Below are positions 26,780-37,831 of a stretch of DNA of 64,000 bases, one piece after another; the first letter of the stretch is position 1; each line of letters opens with the position of its first letter. This DNA comes from Labilithrix sp. GTDB taxonomy: Bacteria > Myxococcota_A > Polyangia > Polyangiales > Polyangiaceae. The notes beneath the pieces are model-generated. The model was given only the letters and a program-made list of their open reading frames with translations, had not been told where the DNA came from and made no database searches. The stretch is taken from the NCBI GenBank assembly GCA_019637175.1, contig JAHBWD010000034.1, forward strand, positions 1 to 64,000, given 5' to 3'. The position numbers and the translations under genes are program-made.

Positions 26780-26850
26780 GGCCTCCAGCTAGGCAATTCG
26801 CGGCGCGCCGGCAAGCGTCGTACGCTAACCTCCTCCACGCACGCGCCGCC

Positions 26851-27915
26851 ATGAAGGATCCCTTCAAGACCCGAAAGATGCAGACGGTGCCGATCCCGGT
26901 GCCGCACGCTCCCGAGCCGGCGCCGAGCACGCCTGTCTCGTCGGGCTCGTCGGGAGGCACGCGCGCCTCGATCCCGATCGGCCCGCCTTCCTCGGAGAGC
27001 AACTGGATCACCGGCGAGATGGCTGCGGATCGGGCGACCGACCCGGTCCTCACCGTCGTCCCCTCCGCCGACGGAAAAGATCGCGCGACGCTCACCCTCA
27101 TGACCGGCATCAACGCCGGGCAGGTCTTCGCCGTCGACGGCACCGAGCACGTCATCGGCCGCGGCACCGAGGCCGATCTCTGGATCGAAGACGGCGGCGT
27201 CAGCCGCCGCCACGCGCGCATCGCCTGCCGATCGGACGGGCGCTACTTCGTCGAAGATCTCGGATCGACCAACGGCACGTTCCTCGGCAGCCAGCGGATC
27301 GAGACGTGCGAGATCCGCGGCGGCGATCGCATCCAGCTCGGCCCGCAGGTGATCCTGCGCTTCGCCATCACCGACGACGCGGAAGAAGAGCTCCAGCGCC
27401 GGCTCTACGAGTCGTCGACGCGCGACGCGCTGACGCGGATCTACAACCGCAAGTACTTCACCGAGCGGCTCACCGCCGAGGTCGCCTACTCGCGACGTCA
27501 CAAGGTCAAGCTCGCCGTCTTGCTCCTCGACGTCGACGACTTCAAGCAGATCAACGACACCTACGGTCACCTCGCGGGCGACATGGTGCTGCGGCTCGTG
27601 AGCGCGCAGATGCAGCGGCTCATCCGCGTCGAAGATCTCCTCGCGCGCTACGGCGGCGAAGAGTTCGTCATCCTCGCGCGCTCGACCGGCAAGACCGACG
27701 CGATCCGCCTCGCGGAGCGGATCCGCGAGTCGATCAGCGAGCTCGAGATCACGGTCGACGATCGCTCACTGCGCGTCACGATGAGCATCGGCCTCGCTTC
27801 GCTGCCCGACGTCGCGCCCGAAGGCGGCTCGACCGAGCTCATCGCGCTCGCCGACACTCGCCTCTACAAAGCGAAGGGCGACGGCAAGAACCGCGTGTGC
27901 TCGGAGGGAGAATGA
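26851..27915 (+). CDS. FHA-GGDEF diguanylate cyclase
   Basis: Encodes 354 residues. After a Pro-rich start, an FHA domain (about 85-175) shows VIGRGTEADLWIED, SRRHARI and LGSTNGTFL, so the phosphothreonine pocket looks intact. The GGDEF domain (about 190-350) has active GGEEF and an upstream RVED I-site five residues before it, implying product inhibition. It should make c-di-GMP in response to a phosphorylated partner, probably a product of one of the many Ser/Thr kinases. The GH1 gene starts inside its stop codon (ATGA). Confidence 0.95.
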   Translation: MKDPFKTRKMQTVPIPVPHAPEPAPSTPVSSGSSGGTRASIPIGPPSSESNWITGEMAADRATDPVLTVVPSADGKDRATLTLMTGINAGQVFAVDGTEHVIGRGTEADLWIEDGGVSRRHARIACRSDGRYFVEDLGSTNGTFLGSQRIETCEIRGGDRIQLGPQVILRFAITDDAEEELQRRLYESSTRDALTRIYNRKYFTERLTAEVAYSRRHKVKLAVLLLDVDDFKQINDTYGHLAGDMVLRLVSAQMQRLIRVEDLLARYGGEEFVILARSTGKTDAIRLAERIRESISELEITVDDRSLRVTMSIGLASLPDVAPEGGSTELIALADTRLYKAKGDGKNRVCSEGE

Positions 27916-29399
27916 AGCGCTGGATCGCGATCGCGTTGCTCGTCGTCGCCGCGTGCGGGAGCGACGAAGCGGATCCGCCGGCGACCGAGCCCGAAGAGGT
28001 CTCGTTCCCGAGCGGCTTCTTGTGGGGATCGGCGAGCGCCGGCTTCCAGGTCGAGAAGGGCCTCGGCAACACCGACTGGGGCAAGTGGGTCAAGACACCC
28101 GGCAAGATCAAGGACGGCGAAGATCCCGACGTCGGCGGCGCCGACGCGCTCGCGCACATCGCCGAAGACGTCGCGCTCCTGAAGGCGTCGGGGCAGAACT
28201 CGTATCGCTTCTCGGTCGAGTGGGCGCGCGTGTACCCGACGCGCGCGGCGTTCGACGCCGATCAGCCGGACGCGGCGGCCATCGCCGCTTACGACGAGCT
28301 CTTCGCCGCGCTCCGCGCCGCCCAGATCACGCCGTTCGTCACGCTCCAGCACTTCACGCTCCCCGACTACTTCTCGGATCCGAGCAAGCCCGAAGAGCCG
28401 CAAGGGTGGGAGCGGCCCGAGATCATCGACGCGTTCGCCGCGTGGTGCGGGCGCGCCGCGGCGCGCTGGGGCGGCGCCGTCGACTGGTGGGCGACGATCA
28501 ACGAGCCGATGGTCGCGCCCGTCGCCGGCTACATCCAGGGCGCGTTTCCTCCGGGGCTCCTGCTCGCGGTGCCGCGCGCGCTGCTCGCGGGCAAGAACGA
28601 GGCGCGCGCACACGCGAAGTGCTACGACGCGGTCAAGGCGGCCGACACGATCGACGCCGACGGCGACGGCAAGACCTCTCTCGTCGGCATCGTGCAGCAC
28701 CAGCGCGCGGTCGAGCCCGAGGATCCCGACTACCCCGACGACGTCGCCGCGGCCGATCGCGTCCGCTACGTCAACAACATGTGGATCCTGAACGCCGTCG
28801 TGCGCGGCGACTGGGACGACGACTTCGACGGCAACCTCGACGGCCCGAACGACAAGAAGGGCGACCCCGCGCTCGCCGGGCGATCCGACTACCTCGGCAT
28901 CAACTACTACTCGGCGCTCTGGGCCTCGGTGAACGGCATCCAGGTGCCCGTCATCAACGCGGGGATCAAGCAGGATCGCCTGCTCAACGATCGCCCGAAG
29001 ACCGACTTCCACTGGGACATCTACCCCGAGGGCTTCCGGATCATCCTCGACGAGGTCAAGGGCTTCGGCCTGCCGATCGTGATCACGGAGAACGGCATCG
29101 CCGACTCGCGCGACGTCAACCGCGCGCGCTTCCTCCTCGAGCACCTCTACGAGCTCGGCAAGGCGCAGGCCGACGGCTTCGACATCCGCGGCTACTTCTA
29201 TTGGTCGCTCCTCGACAACTTCGAGTGGGCGAGCGGCTACTGCCCTCGCTTCGGCCTCCACACGGTCGATCGCGCGACCGCCGCGCGCGCCGCGCGTCCG
29301 AGCGCGCAGGTGTACGCGCGCGTCGCGGCGAGCGGCAAGGTCACGAAGAAGGAGATCGACGCGCTGCCTCCCTACGTGCCGCCCGCCCCATGCGACTGA
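27912..29399 (+). CDS. GH1 beta-glycosidase, lipoprotein
   Basis: Encodes 495 residues. Lipobox VAAC (Cys15) makes it a surface or periplasmic enzyme, unusual for GH1, which is normally cytoplasmic in bacteria. The acid/base Glu198 is in TINEP and the nucleophile Glu393 in ITENG. Glycone-binding residues are largely present: Gln in AGFQVEKG and the SLLDNFEW box. The usual HW after the fourth strand is HF (LQHFTLP). An Asp-rich loop DADGDG (248-253) resembles a calcium site. It is translationally coupled to the diguanylate cyclase. It probably hydrolyses beta-glycosides outside the cytoplasm. Confidence 0.93.
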   Translation: MKRWIAIALLVVAACGSDEADPPATEPEEVSFPSGFLWGSASAGFQVEKGLGNTDWGKWVKTPGKIKDGEDPDVGGADALAHIAEDVALLKASGQNSYRFSVEWARVYPTRAAFDADQPDAAAIAAYDELFAALRAAQITPFVTLQHFTLPDYFSDPSKPEEPQGWERPEIIDAFAAWCGRAAARWGGAVDWWATINEPMVAPVAGYIQGAFPPGLLLAVPRALLAGKNEARAHAKCYDAVKAADTIDADGDGKTSLVGIVQHQRAVEPEDPDYPDDVAAADRVRYVNNMWILNAVVRGDWDDDFDGNLDGPNDKKGDPALAGRSDYLGINYYSALWASVNGIQVPVINAGIKQDRLLNDRPKTDFHWDIYPEGFRIILDEVKGFGLPIVITENGIADSRDVNRARFLLEHLYELGKAQADGFDIRGYFYWSLLDNFEWASGYCPRFGLHTVDRATAARAARPSAQVYARVAASGKVTKKEIDALPPYVPPAPCD

Positions 29400-30070
29400 A
29401 GGTCGACCTCGCGCGGATCGCCGCCGTGAGCGCCGCCTCGCTCGCGCTCTTGCTCGCGTGCGGGAGCGAAACGGCAGGAGGCGACGACGGCGCGCCCGAC
29501 GGCGCGAGCGCCGAGCCCGAGGCCGGGCTGCGCGAGAGCGCGGCCGACGCGCCCGAGGCCGACGCGCTCCCGAGCGGTGAGCTGTCGTGCGATCCGGCCG
29601 CCGGCTGCGGCCCCGGCATGGTCTGCACCGACGTGGGGAGGCCGACCCCGTTCTGCCGCGCGGCGTGCGCGAGCGACGACGACTGCGTCGCCGTCACGAC
29701 CGCGTGCGTCTTGCTCACCGCGGGACCGCCCGCGAGCGGCGCGTGCGTCCCGACGTGCACGCCCTTCGGCGGCGGCTGTCCCGGCACGCTCACGTGCACC
29801 GCGCACGCGCCCGACGTCGCCGGCGTCACCCAGCCGCCGAAGGCGGCGAAGTCGGCCTTCTGCCGCGTGCCCGGCGCGCTCGCGCTCGGCGCCTCGTGCG
29901 TCGACGACCCGCTCGGCTGCGTCGCGAACGCCGAGTGCGTGTTCTTCCCTCAGAACGGCGAAGACGTCGACGACTCGAAGTGCCACGCGCTCTGCGACGC
30001 GGCGCACGCGTGCGCCGCGGGCAACTGCGTCATCAAGCCCGGCGAAACGTTCGGCTTCTGCACCGGCTGA
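29390..30070 (+). CDS. Cys-rich lipoprotein, unknown function
   Basis: Encodes 226 residues with lipobox LLAC (Cys24), an acidic Asp/Ala/Glu linker and then about 16 cysteines in short repeated units (CGPGMVC, CRAACASDDDC, CTPFGGGC), the disulfide-rich pattern of myxobacterial surface lipoproteins. It overlaps the GH1 gene by 10 bp, so the three genes 26851-30070 are one coupled unit. It may hold or assist the glycosidase at the surface. Confidence 0.8.
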   Translation: MRLKVDLARIAAVSAASLALLLACGSETAGGDDGAPDGASAEPEAGLRESAADAPEADALPSGELSCDPAAGCGPGMVCTDVGRPTPFCRAACASDDDCVAVTTACVLLTAGPPASGACVPTCTPFGGGCPGTLTCTAHAPDVAGVTQPPKAAKSAFCRVPGALALGASCVDDPLGCVANAECVFFPQNGEDVDDSKCHALCDAAHACAAGNCVIKPGETFGFCTG

Positions 30071-30092
30071 TTGGACTTCCCCGCAGCGTCTC

Positions 30093-30121
30093 TTGACGGC
30101 CTCCGCGCCGCTTGGTACTCC
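30093..30121 (+). promoter_or_regulatory. Possible sigma-70-type promoter
   Basis: TTGACG at 30093-30098 and TACTCC at 30116-30121 are 17 bp apart, upstream of the SCP2 gene at 30171. The -35 box is good and the -10 box is weak. Myxobacterial promoters deviate from the E. coli consensus, so this is only a candidate. Confidence 0.3.
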
Positions 30122-30170
30122 GCTGAACCGCGATTCACTTTTTGTGACCTGACTGCCCGAGGAGGACGCG

Positions 30171-30503
30171 ATGGCCGTGGACATCAAGAAGCTGTTCAAC
30201 GAGGAGCTCCCCGCGGCCCTCGAGAAGAACGCCGAGGACGCGAAGACGATCGGCGCGAAGTACCAGATGAACGTCACCGGCGAGGGTGAGTGGAGCATCG
30301 ACGTGACGTCGACCGGCCCGTCGTGCAAGCCGGGCAACGGCGCCGCCGACTGCACGATCACGATCGCGGCGGAAGACTTCCAGAAGCTCGTCGAGAACCC
30401 CCAGGCGAACGGCATGCAGCTGTTCTTCGCCGGCAAGCTCAAGGTCGCGGGCAACCAGATGCTCGCGATGAAGCTGCAGAAGCTCTTCAGCTACAAGGCC
30501 TGA
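30171..30503 (+). CDS. SCP2 sterol-carrier domain protein
   Basis: Encodes 110 residues, a single SCP2 domain with the typical core of VTGEGEWSIDVTS, CTITIAAEDFQKLV and LFFAGKLKVAGN, ending in a helix. GAGGAGG precedes the ATG. SCP2 proteins bind or present lipids or acyl-CoA. The next gene, 4 bp away, is an AMACR-like enzyme, so the pair fits branched or sterol-side-chain acyl-CoA metabolism. Confidence 0.92.
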   Translation: MAVDIKKLFNEELPAALEKNAEDAKTIGAKYQMNVTGEGEWSIDVTSTGPSCKPGNGAADCTITIAAEDFQKLVENPQANGMQLFFAGKLKVAGNQMLAMKLQKLFSYKA

Positions 30504-30507
30504 GCCG

Positions 30508-31665
30508 GTGGCGCCCCTCGCGGGCATCAAGGTCCTCGACCTGTCGCGGCTCCTTCCGGGCCCGCTCGCGTCGCTCGTCCTCGCGGACCTCGGCGCGTCC
30601 GTCGACAAGGTCGAGGACAGCGCGGGCGGCGACTACCTCCGGGTGATGCCGCCGCATCGCGACGGCACGTCGAGCGTGTTCCTCGCGCTGAACCGCAACA
30701 AGCGGAGCGCGGTGCTCGATCTGAAGAAGGCGAAGGGCAAGGAGGCGATGCTCCGCCTCGTGCGCGGCTACGACGTGCTGCTCGAGCAGTTCCGTCCGGG
30801 CGTGCTCGATCGCCTCGGCCTCTCGCACGAGACGCTCCGCGCCGCGAACCCGCGCCTCGTCGTGTGCGCGCTCACCGGCTACGGCCAGAGCGGTCCGCTC
30901 GCGCATCGCGCGGGTCACGATCTCAACTACCTCGCGCGCGCCGGCGTGCTCGGCTTCCAGGGTCCCGCCGGCGGCCCGCCCACGGTCCCGGGCTTCCAGC
31001 TCGCCGACGTGAGCGGCGGCCTCTACGCCGTGATCGGGATCATGGGCGCGCTGATGGAGCGCGCGCGAACGGGCCAGGGCGCCGTCGTCGACGTCGCGAT
31101 GATCGAGACGGCGATGCCCTTCGCGATCGCGGGCTTCGGGCTCTTGTTCGGCGGGCACTCGCCCGCGCGAGGCGCCGAGGCGCTGCTCGGCGGCATCGCG
31201 CCTTACGGCACGTACGCGACGAAAGACGGCAAGGCGATGTCGCTCGCCGCGCTCGAGCCGAAGTTCTGGATGGCGTTCTCGCAAGGCGTCGGCCACGAGG
31301 TCGACATGAGCGATCTCGTGCCCGGCCCTCATCAGGCCGAGCTCAAGGCGAAGCTCGCGAAGATCTTCGCCGACAAGACGCGCGACGAGTGGGTCGCCTT
31401 CGCCAAGGAGCGCGACTGCTGTCTCGAGCCCGTGCTCACGCCCGAAGAGGCGATGGCCGACGAGCACCTCGCCGCCCGCAAGATGTTCTTCGAGATGCCT
31501 TCGCCTTCGGGGCCGATCCCCCAGATGCGCACGCCGCTCACGCCGCCGGATCGCGCGCACGCCGCGCCGCCGAAGCAGGGCGAGCACACCGACGTCATCT
31601 TGCGCGAGGCGGGCTTCGGCGAAGAAGAGATCGCCGCGCTGCGCGTTGACGGCGCGATTCGTTAG
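30508..31665 (+). CDS. CaiB/BaiF CoA-transferase family, alpha-methylacyl-CoA racemase-like
   Basis: Encodes 385 residues from a GTG. The N-terminus (LAGIKVLDLSRLLPGP, VDKVED) and the segment GHDLNYLA match AMACR, and the position of His there corresponds to its catalytic residue. Asp in LADVSGGLYA and Glu in ALEPKFW fit the rest of the AMACR site. It probably inverts the 2-methyl stereocentre of branched acyl-CoA. It pairs with the SCP2 protein upstream. Its stop codon overlaps that of the convergent MshEN gene (TTAG). Confidence 0.9.
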   Translation: MAPLAGIKVLDLSRLLPGPLASLVLADLGASVDKVEDSAGGDYLRVMPPHRDGTSSVFLALNRNKRSAVLDLKKAKGKEAMLRLVRGYDVLLEQFRPGVLDRLGLSHETLRAANPRLVVCALTGYGQSGPLAHRAGHDLNYLARAGVLGFQGPAGGPPTVPGFQLADVSGGLYAVIGIMGALMERARTGQGAVVDVAMIETAMPFAIAGFGLLFGGHSPARGAEALLGGIAPYGTYATKDGKAMSLAALEPKFWMAFSQGVGHEVDMSDLVPGPHQAELKAKLAKIFADKTRDEWVAFAKERDCCLEPVLTPEEAMADEHLAARKMFFEMPSPSGPIPQMRTPLTPPDRAHAAPPKQGEHTDVILREAGFGEEEIAALRVDGAIR

Positions 31666-32765
31666 ATCTTCCGAAGCTCCTCGACGAACTCCCAGTCGGC
31701 GATGAGCCCCTTGCGGAGGAGGATCGAGAGCAGCGCGGCGACGACCGGCTCCCACTGCGGCTTCTCTCCGAGGATCTCGGTCGCGTCGGCGCCGTGCGCG
31801 GTCGCGCGAAGGGCGCTGACGAAGTCACGCGCGGTCAGCCCCTCTTCGCCGCTCCTCTGCTTCGCCGGAAGCTGGATCGTCGTGCCGTCGAGCAGCGTGA
31901 GGCTGAGCATCCGCGCGCGGCGCGCGGCGACGCGCGGCTCGGCGTCGGCCTCGCCGCGGGGCGTGATCACGCCGTCGTCCGGCGTGAGACGGCGCGGCGG
32001 CGGGTTCGAACGCGTCGTCGGAGGACCTTCGGCCTCGTCGGGCGACGCCGGCGGGCGCGCCGAAGGCCTCCGCGCCCCGGGGAGCGGAGGCGGAGGTTGC
32101 GACGGCGCGCGCGGAGGCTGCGAAGGCTTCCGCGGCGGATCAGGCTGCGTGATCACCGCAGGCGTCATCGGCGCGTCGTGGCGGCCCTCGCGCGTCGTCG
32201 TCGGCGGCTCGACGCGCGTCGGCGGGACCGGCACGTCGATGATCTGCGCGCCCGCGGGCTCGCCGTAATAGACGCGGATCGCGCTGCGGATGTCGGTGGC
32301 CGACGCGATCATCGGCCGCGCAGGGAGGTTCGCCTGACGCGAGACCTCGGCGAGCGCGGCTTCGTTCGTCGGGTCGTCCATCGCGACGTAGAGCGTCTCG
32401 CCCTGCCCCTTCACGTGGCGGACGAAGATCGGGATCAAGCAGTATTGCTCGGCGAGCTCTCGCTGCACGCGGTTCAAGAGCTGGCGCGAAAAGTCGATGT
32501 GATAGAGCGACACCCACGGCACGCTGAGCTGGAGGCTCAGCGTCTGCGTGAGCTGCGCTTCGTTGAGCCAGCCGCGCTCGATGAGCAGCTGTCCGATCTT
32601 CTTGTCGCTCGGCGCGCGCTCCTTCTGCGCGGCCAGCACGTCCGCGAGCTGCTCCGCGGTGACGACGTTGGCCTGGATGAGGAGCTCCCCGAGCAGCGGA
32701 CGGCGCGCGCTCGGGTCGCGCGCGCCTGGGTCGGGCGGAGGGGCCCCGCTCGCATCGAACACCAC
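31662..32765 (-). CDS. MshEN/GspE N-terminal domain protein
   Basis: Encodes 367 residues starting at one of two adjacent GTGs (32765 or 32762). The N-terminal 150 residues are a MshEN-type domain with two tandem halves, LLGELLIQANVVTAEQL and KKIGQLLIERGWLNEAQL, each ending near a conserved Gln. In MshE these halves bind c-di-GMP. Here the key Arg of each RLG box is replaced (LLG, KIG), so binding is uncertain. A long Pro-rich linker leads to a C-terminal domain (about 285-367) I do not recognise. There is no ATPase domain. The locus is convergent with the AMACR-like gene and divergent from the kinase. Confidence 0.8.
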   Translation of the reverse strand: MVFDASGAPPPDPGARDPSARRPLLGELLIQANVVTAEQLADVLAAQKERAPSDKKIGQLLIERGWLNEAQLTQTLSLQLSVPWVSLYHIDFSRQLLNRVQRELAEQYCLIPIFVRHVKGQGETLYVAMDDPTNEAALAEVSRQANLPARPMIASATDIRSAIRVYYGEPAGAQIIDVPVPPTRVEPPTTTREGRHDAPMTPAVITQPDPPRKPSQPPRAPSQPPPPLPGARRPSARPPASPDEAEGPPTTRSNPPPRRLTPDDGVITPRGEADAEPRVAARRARMLSLTLLDGTTIQLPAKQRSGEEGLTARDFVSALRATAHGADATEILGEKPQWEPVVAALLSILLRKGLIADWEFVEELRKI

Positions 32766-32833
32766 GGAACGATGGTAGCGACCCGCCCAGAGCGGGGCCA
32801 ACCATCCGCCGAAAGCTCGCGGCCTCGAGCCCG

Positions 32834-32847
32834 TTTTACGCCATAAA
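32834..32847 (+). promoter_or_regulatory. Shared kinase-upstream motif TTTTACGCCATAAA
   Basis: Ends 77 nt before the kinase start at 32925, in the same orientation as the related word at 1628-1641 relative to its kinase (76 nt). The intergenic space is also the upstream region of the divergent MshEN gene. Promoter element or operator; unproven. Confidence 0.35.
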
Positions 32848-32924
32848 GCTGAGCTCCTGGACCGTCGCGCTAACGGTGGTTCTTTCCGCTTTTTCGCCGT
32901 GATAGCCTGGGTGTCCCCCCGGCC

Positions 32925-35647
<2,723 letters not shown>

Positions 35648-35651
<4 letters not shown>

Positions 35652-36670
35652 AGAGGCGTGGCTCGGTCGTTGCGCTCGTCGTGATCCTCGCCGCGTGCGG
35701 CGGGCAGGAGCCGCCCGCGAAGGCGCCCGACGCCCCTCCCCCGCGCAAGGATCCCGCGTCGCTCCAGCAGGTCTCCGAGACGTGCGCGCGCATCGCTTCG
35801 TGCACCCACGCCCACGACGCGCCGCGCCTGCGCGACCCCAGCGCCTGCGTCGACTGGTGGCTCGCGCACGCCGACGCCCAAGCCCCCGATCCGCTCCACA
35901 AGTGCCTCGCGCAGGCGACGACGTGCGAGCAGATCAACACGTGCATGCACGGCGGCGGCGACGCGCGCGCGGCGACGTTCTGCGGCCAGCGGCCGGGCGT
36001 CGTCTCTGGCTGCGACGGCGATCGTTTCGTGAGCTGTGGTGACGACGACGCACTCGAGAGCACCGTCACCGACTGCGCCTCGCTCGGCGCGACCTGCAAG
36101 GAGATGAAGGCGCCCGGCGGTCTCGTCGTGCGCGGCTGCTTCGCCCCGCAGAAGTGCCCTGCCGGCGCGCCCGAAGCGCGCTGCGAAGGCGACGCGGTCG
36201 TCTCCTGCCACGACGGCGTGATCGAGCGCGCGACGTGCAGGCCCGGGACGAAGTGCGAAGAGCACCGCGACGAGAGCGGCGACGCGACCGCGAGCTGCCA
36301 GCTCCCCGGCCGGCGCCGCTGCGATCTGCTCGGCGCCCGACATTGCGAGGGCGATCGGTTGATCGAGTGCTCGAGCCAGGATCACTTCGGCAAGGTGCGC
36401 GTGAGCGACTGCTCCGGCTTCGGCCTTCGCTGCGCCGGCAAGGGGCCGCGCGCCGGCTGCTACGTCGCCGCCGACGTCGAGTGCGACCGCGACATGCTCC
36501 CCAAGTGCGAGGGTAGCTCGATCGTCTTCTGCGCCGCCGGCCGGTTGACCAAGATCCCGTGCGGCAAGCTCGGGATGGGCTCGTGCAACCCGACCGCGCG
36601 CGGCCCCGTGGCGGCCTGCACTTCGAACGAGCCCGCGCCCCGGGCCGTGCTCAAACCGACGGGGAAGTGA
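35648..36670 (+). CDS. Cys-rich secreted lipoprotein
   Basis: Encodes 340 residues with lipobox LAAC (Cys17) and at least 28 cysteines in repeated units of about 45-50 residues, each with a CDGDRFVSC- or CEGDAVVSC-like core. It looks like a string of small disulfide-bonded modules. It is translationally coupled to the kinase-ATPase, so the kinase may report on, or be expressed with, a surface component. Family unknown. Confidence 0.82.
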
Positions 36671-36795
36671 GCCGTTCACCGGGCGCGACAAGGAGCCGCC
36701 TCGAGAAAGCTCGGCGCCGCCGGAGGATCGCGCTTCGTGGTCCCCGATCCGGGAAGAAGCCACTAAAGTGAGCCCGGGCTGACACGAGCAAGGCG

Positions 36796-37824
36796 ATGCC
36801 GCACATCTCTCGTTGGGATCTCGACAAGACGTACCTGCGGACCGAGTTCGACACGGTCCGGGATCTCGTGCGCACGGCGTTCGAGCGCGCCGACGAGAAG
36901 CGAACGAACCCGGGCGCGGCGACGCTGCTCCGCGAGATGTCGCGCGCCGGCGTGTCGATCCACATCCTCTCGGGCTCTCCCGAGCAGATGCGCCGCCGCC
37001 TCGAAGACAAGCTGCGCCTCGACGGCATCGTGTGGGATTCGTTCATCCTGAAGCCGAACCTCCAGAACGTGCTCCGCCTCCGCTTCCGCGCGCTCAAGGA
37101 TCAGCTCGGCTACAAGCTTCCCGCGCTGCTCGCGGCGCGCGCGGCCGCGGGCGCCGGCGCCGCCACCTTCCGCGAGACGCTCTTCGGCGACGACGCCGAG
37201 GCCGACGCGTTCGTCTACGCGCTCTACGGCGACATCCTCGCCGGGAGGGTCGGCGAAGAGCTCGTCCACGCGATCGCCGAGCGCGGGCGCATGTACGAAG
37301 ACGTCCTCGAGGGCGCGCTCAGGTCGTTGCGCCAGCTCGGCGGCGCGCACGAGCCGCAAGCGGAGCCGGTCGAGCGGATCCTGATCCACCTCGAGCAGCA
37401 GACGCCGCCGAGCGACTTCGAGGTCTACGGCGCGCGCGTGGTGCCATTCTACAATTACTTGCAAGCTGCATTCGTCGTACACGAAGACGGCAGGCTCGGC
37501 GCAGAGGGCGTCTTGCGGGTCGCGCTCGAGCTCGTGACGCAGCACCGCTTCGACGGCGACGCGCTCGCGCGGAGCTACGCCGACCTCGGCAAGCGAGGGC
37601 ACCTGCGCGGGACGCGCGTGCCCGAGCTCGTGGCCGCGCTCGACACGTGGAAGGACGCGCCGCCGGCGGCCGCGCGCGACGAGCTGCGCGCGATGGTCGA
37701 GCGGCTGCCCGCGTACGCCGAGCAGGCGAGCAAGAAGTTCACCGCCCCCGAAGCGGCGCCGATGCCCGACTACCTGACGCTCGTGTCGAAGCACAATCGC
37801 CGGCGACACAAGAACAAGCGTTGA
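36796..37824 (+). CDS. HAD-superfamily phosphatase, App1-like
   Basis: Encodes 342 residues. HAD motif I is WDLDKT, motif II SGSP, motif III Lys in QLGYKLPALL and motif IV GDDAEADA, in the right order within the first 150 residues, so the catalytic site is complete. The general layout recalls App1-like (DUF2183) phosphatidate phosphatases, though identity cannot be judged. The substrate may be a lipid phosphate. It is monocistronic, converging on the lipoprotein gene at 37832. Confidence 0.8.
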   Translation: MPHISRWDLDKTYLRTEFDTVRDLVRTAFERADEKRTNPGAATLLREMSRAGVSIHILSGSPEQMRRRLEDKLRLDGIVWDSFILKPNLQNVLRLRFRALKDQLGYKLPALLAARAAAGAGAATFRETLFGDDAEADAFVYALYGDILAGRVGEELVHAIAERGRMYEDVLEGALRSLRQLGGAHEPQAEPVERILIHLEQQTPPSDFEVYGARVVPFYNYLQAAFVVHEDGRLGAEGVLRVALELVTQHRFDGDALARSYADLGKRGHLRGTRVPELVAALDTWKDAPPAAARDELRAMVERLPAYAEQASKKFTAPEAAPMPDYLTLVSKHNRRRHKNKR

Positions 37825-37831
37825 GGCGTCC

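Noticed and set aside
32000..32020. tRNA T-loop-like GGTTCGAAC
   Set aside because: No acceptor stem or anticodon arm around it, and it lies inside a coding region.
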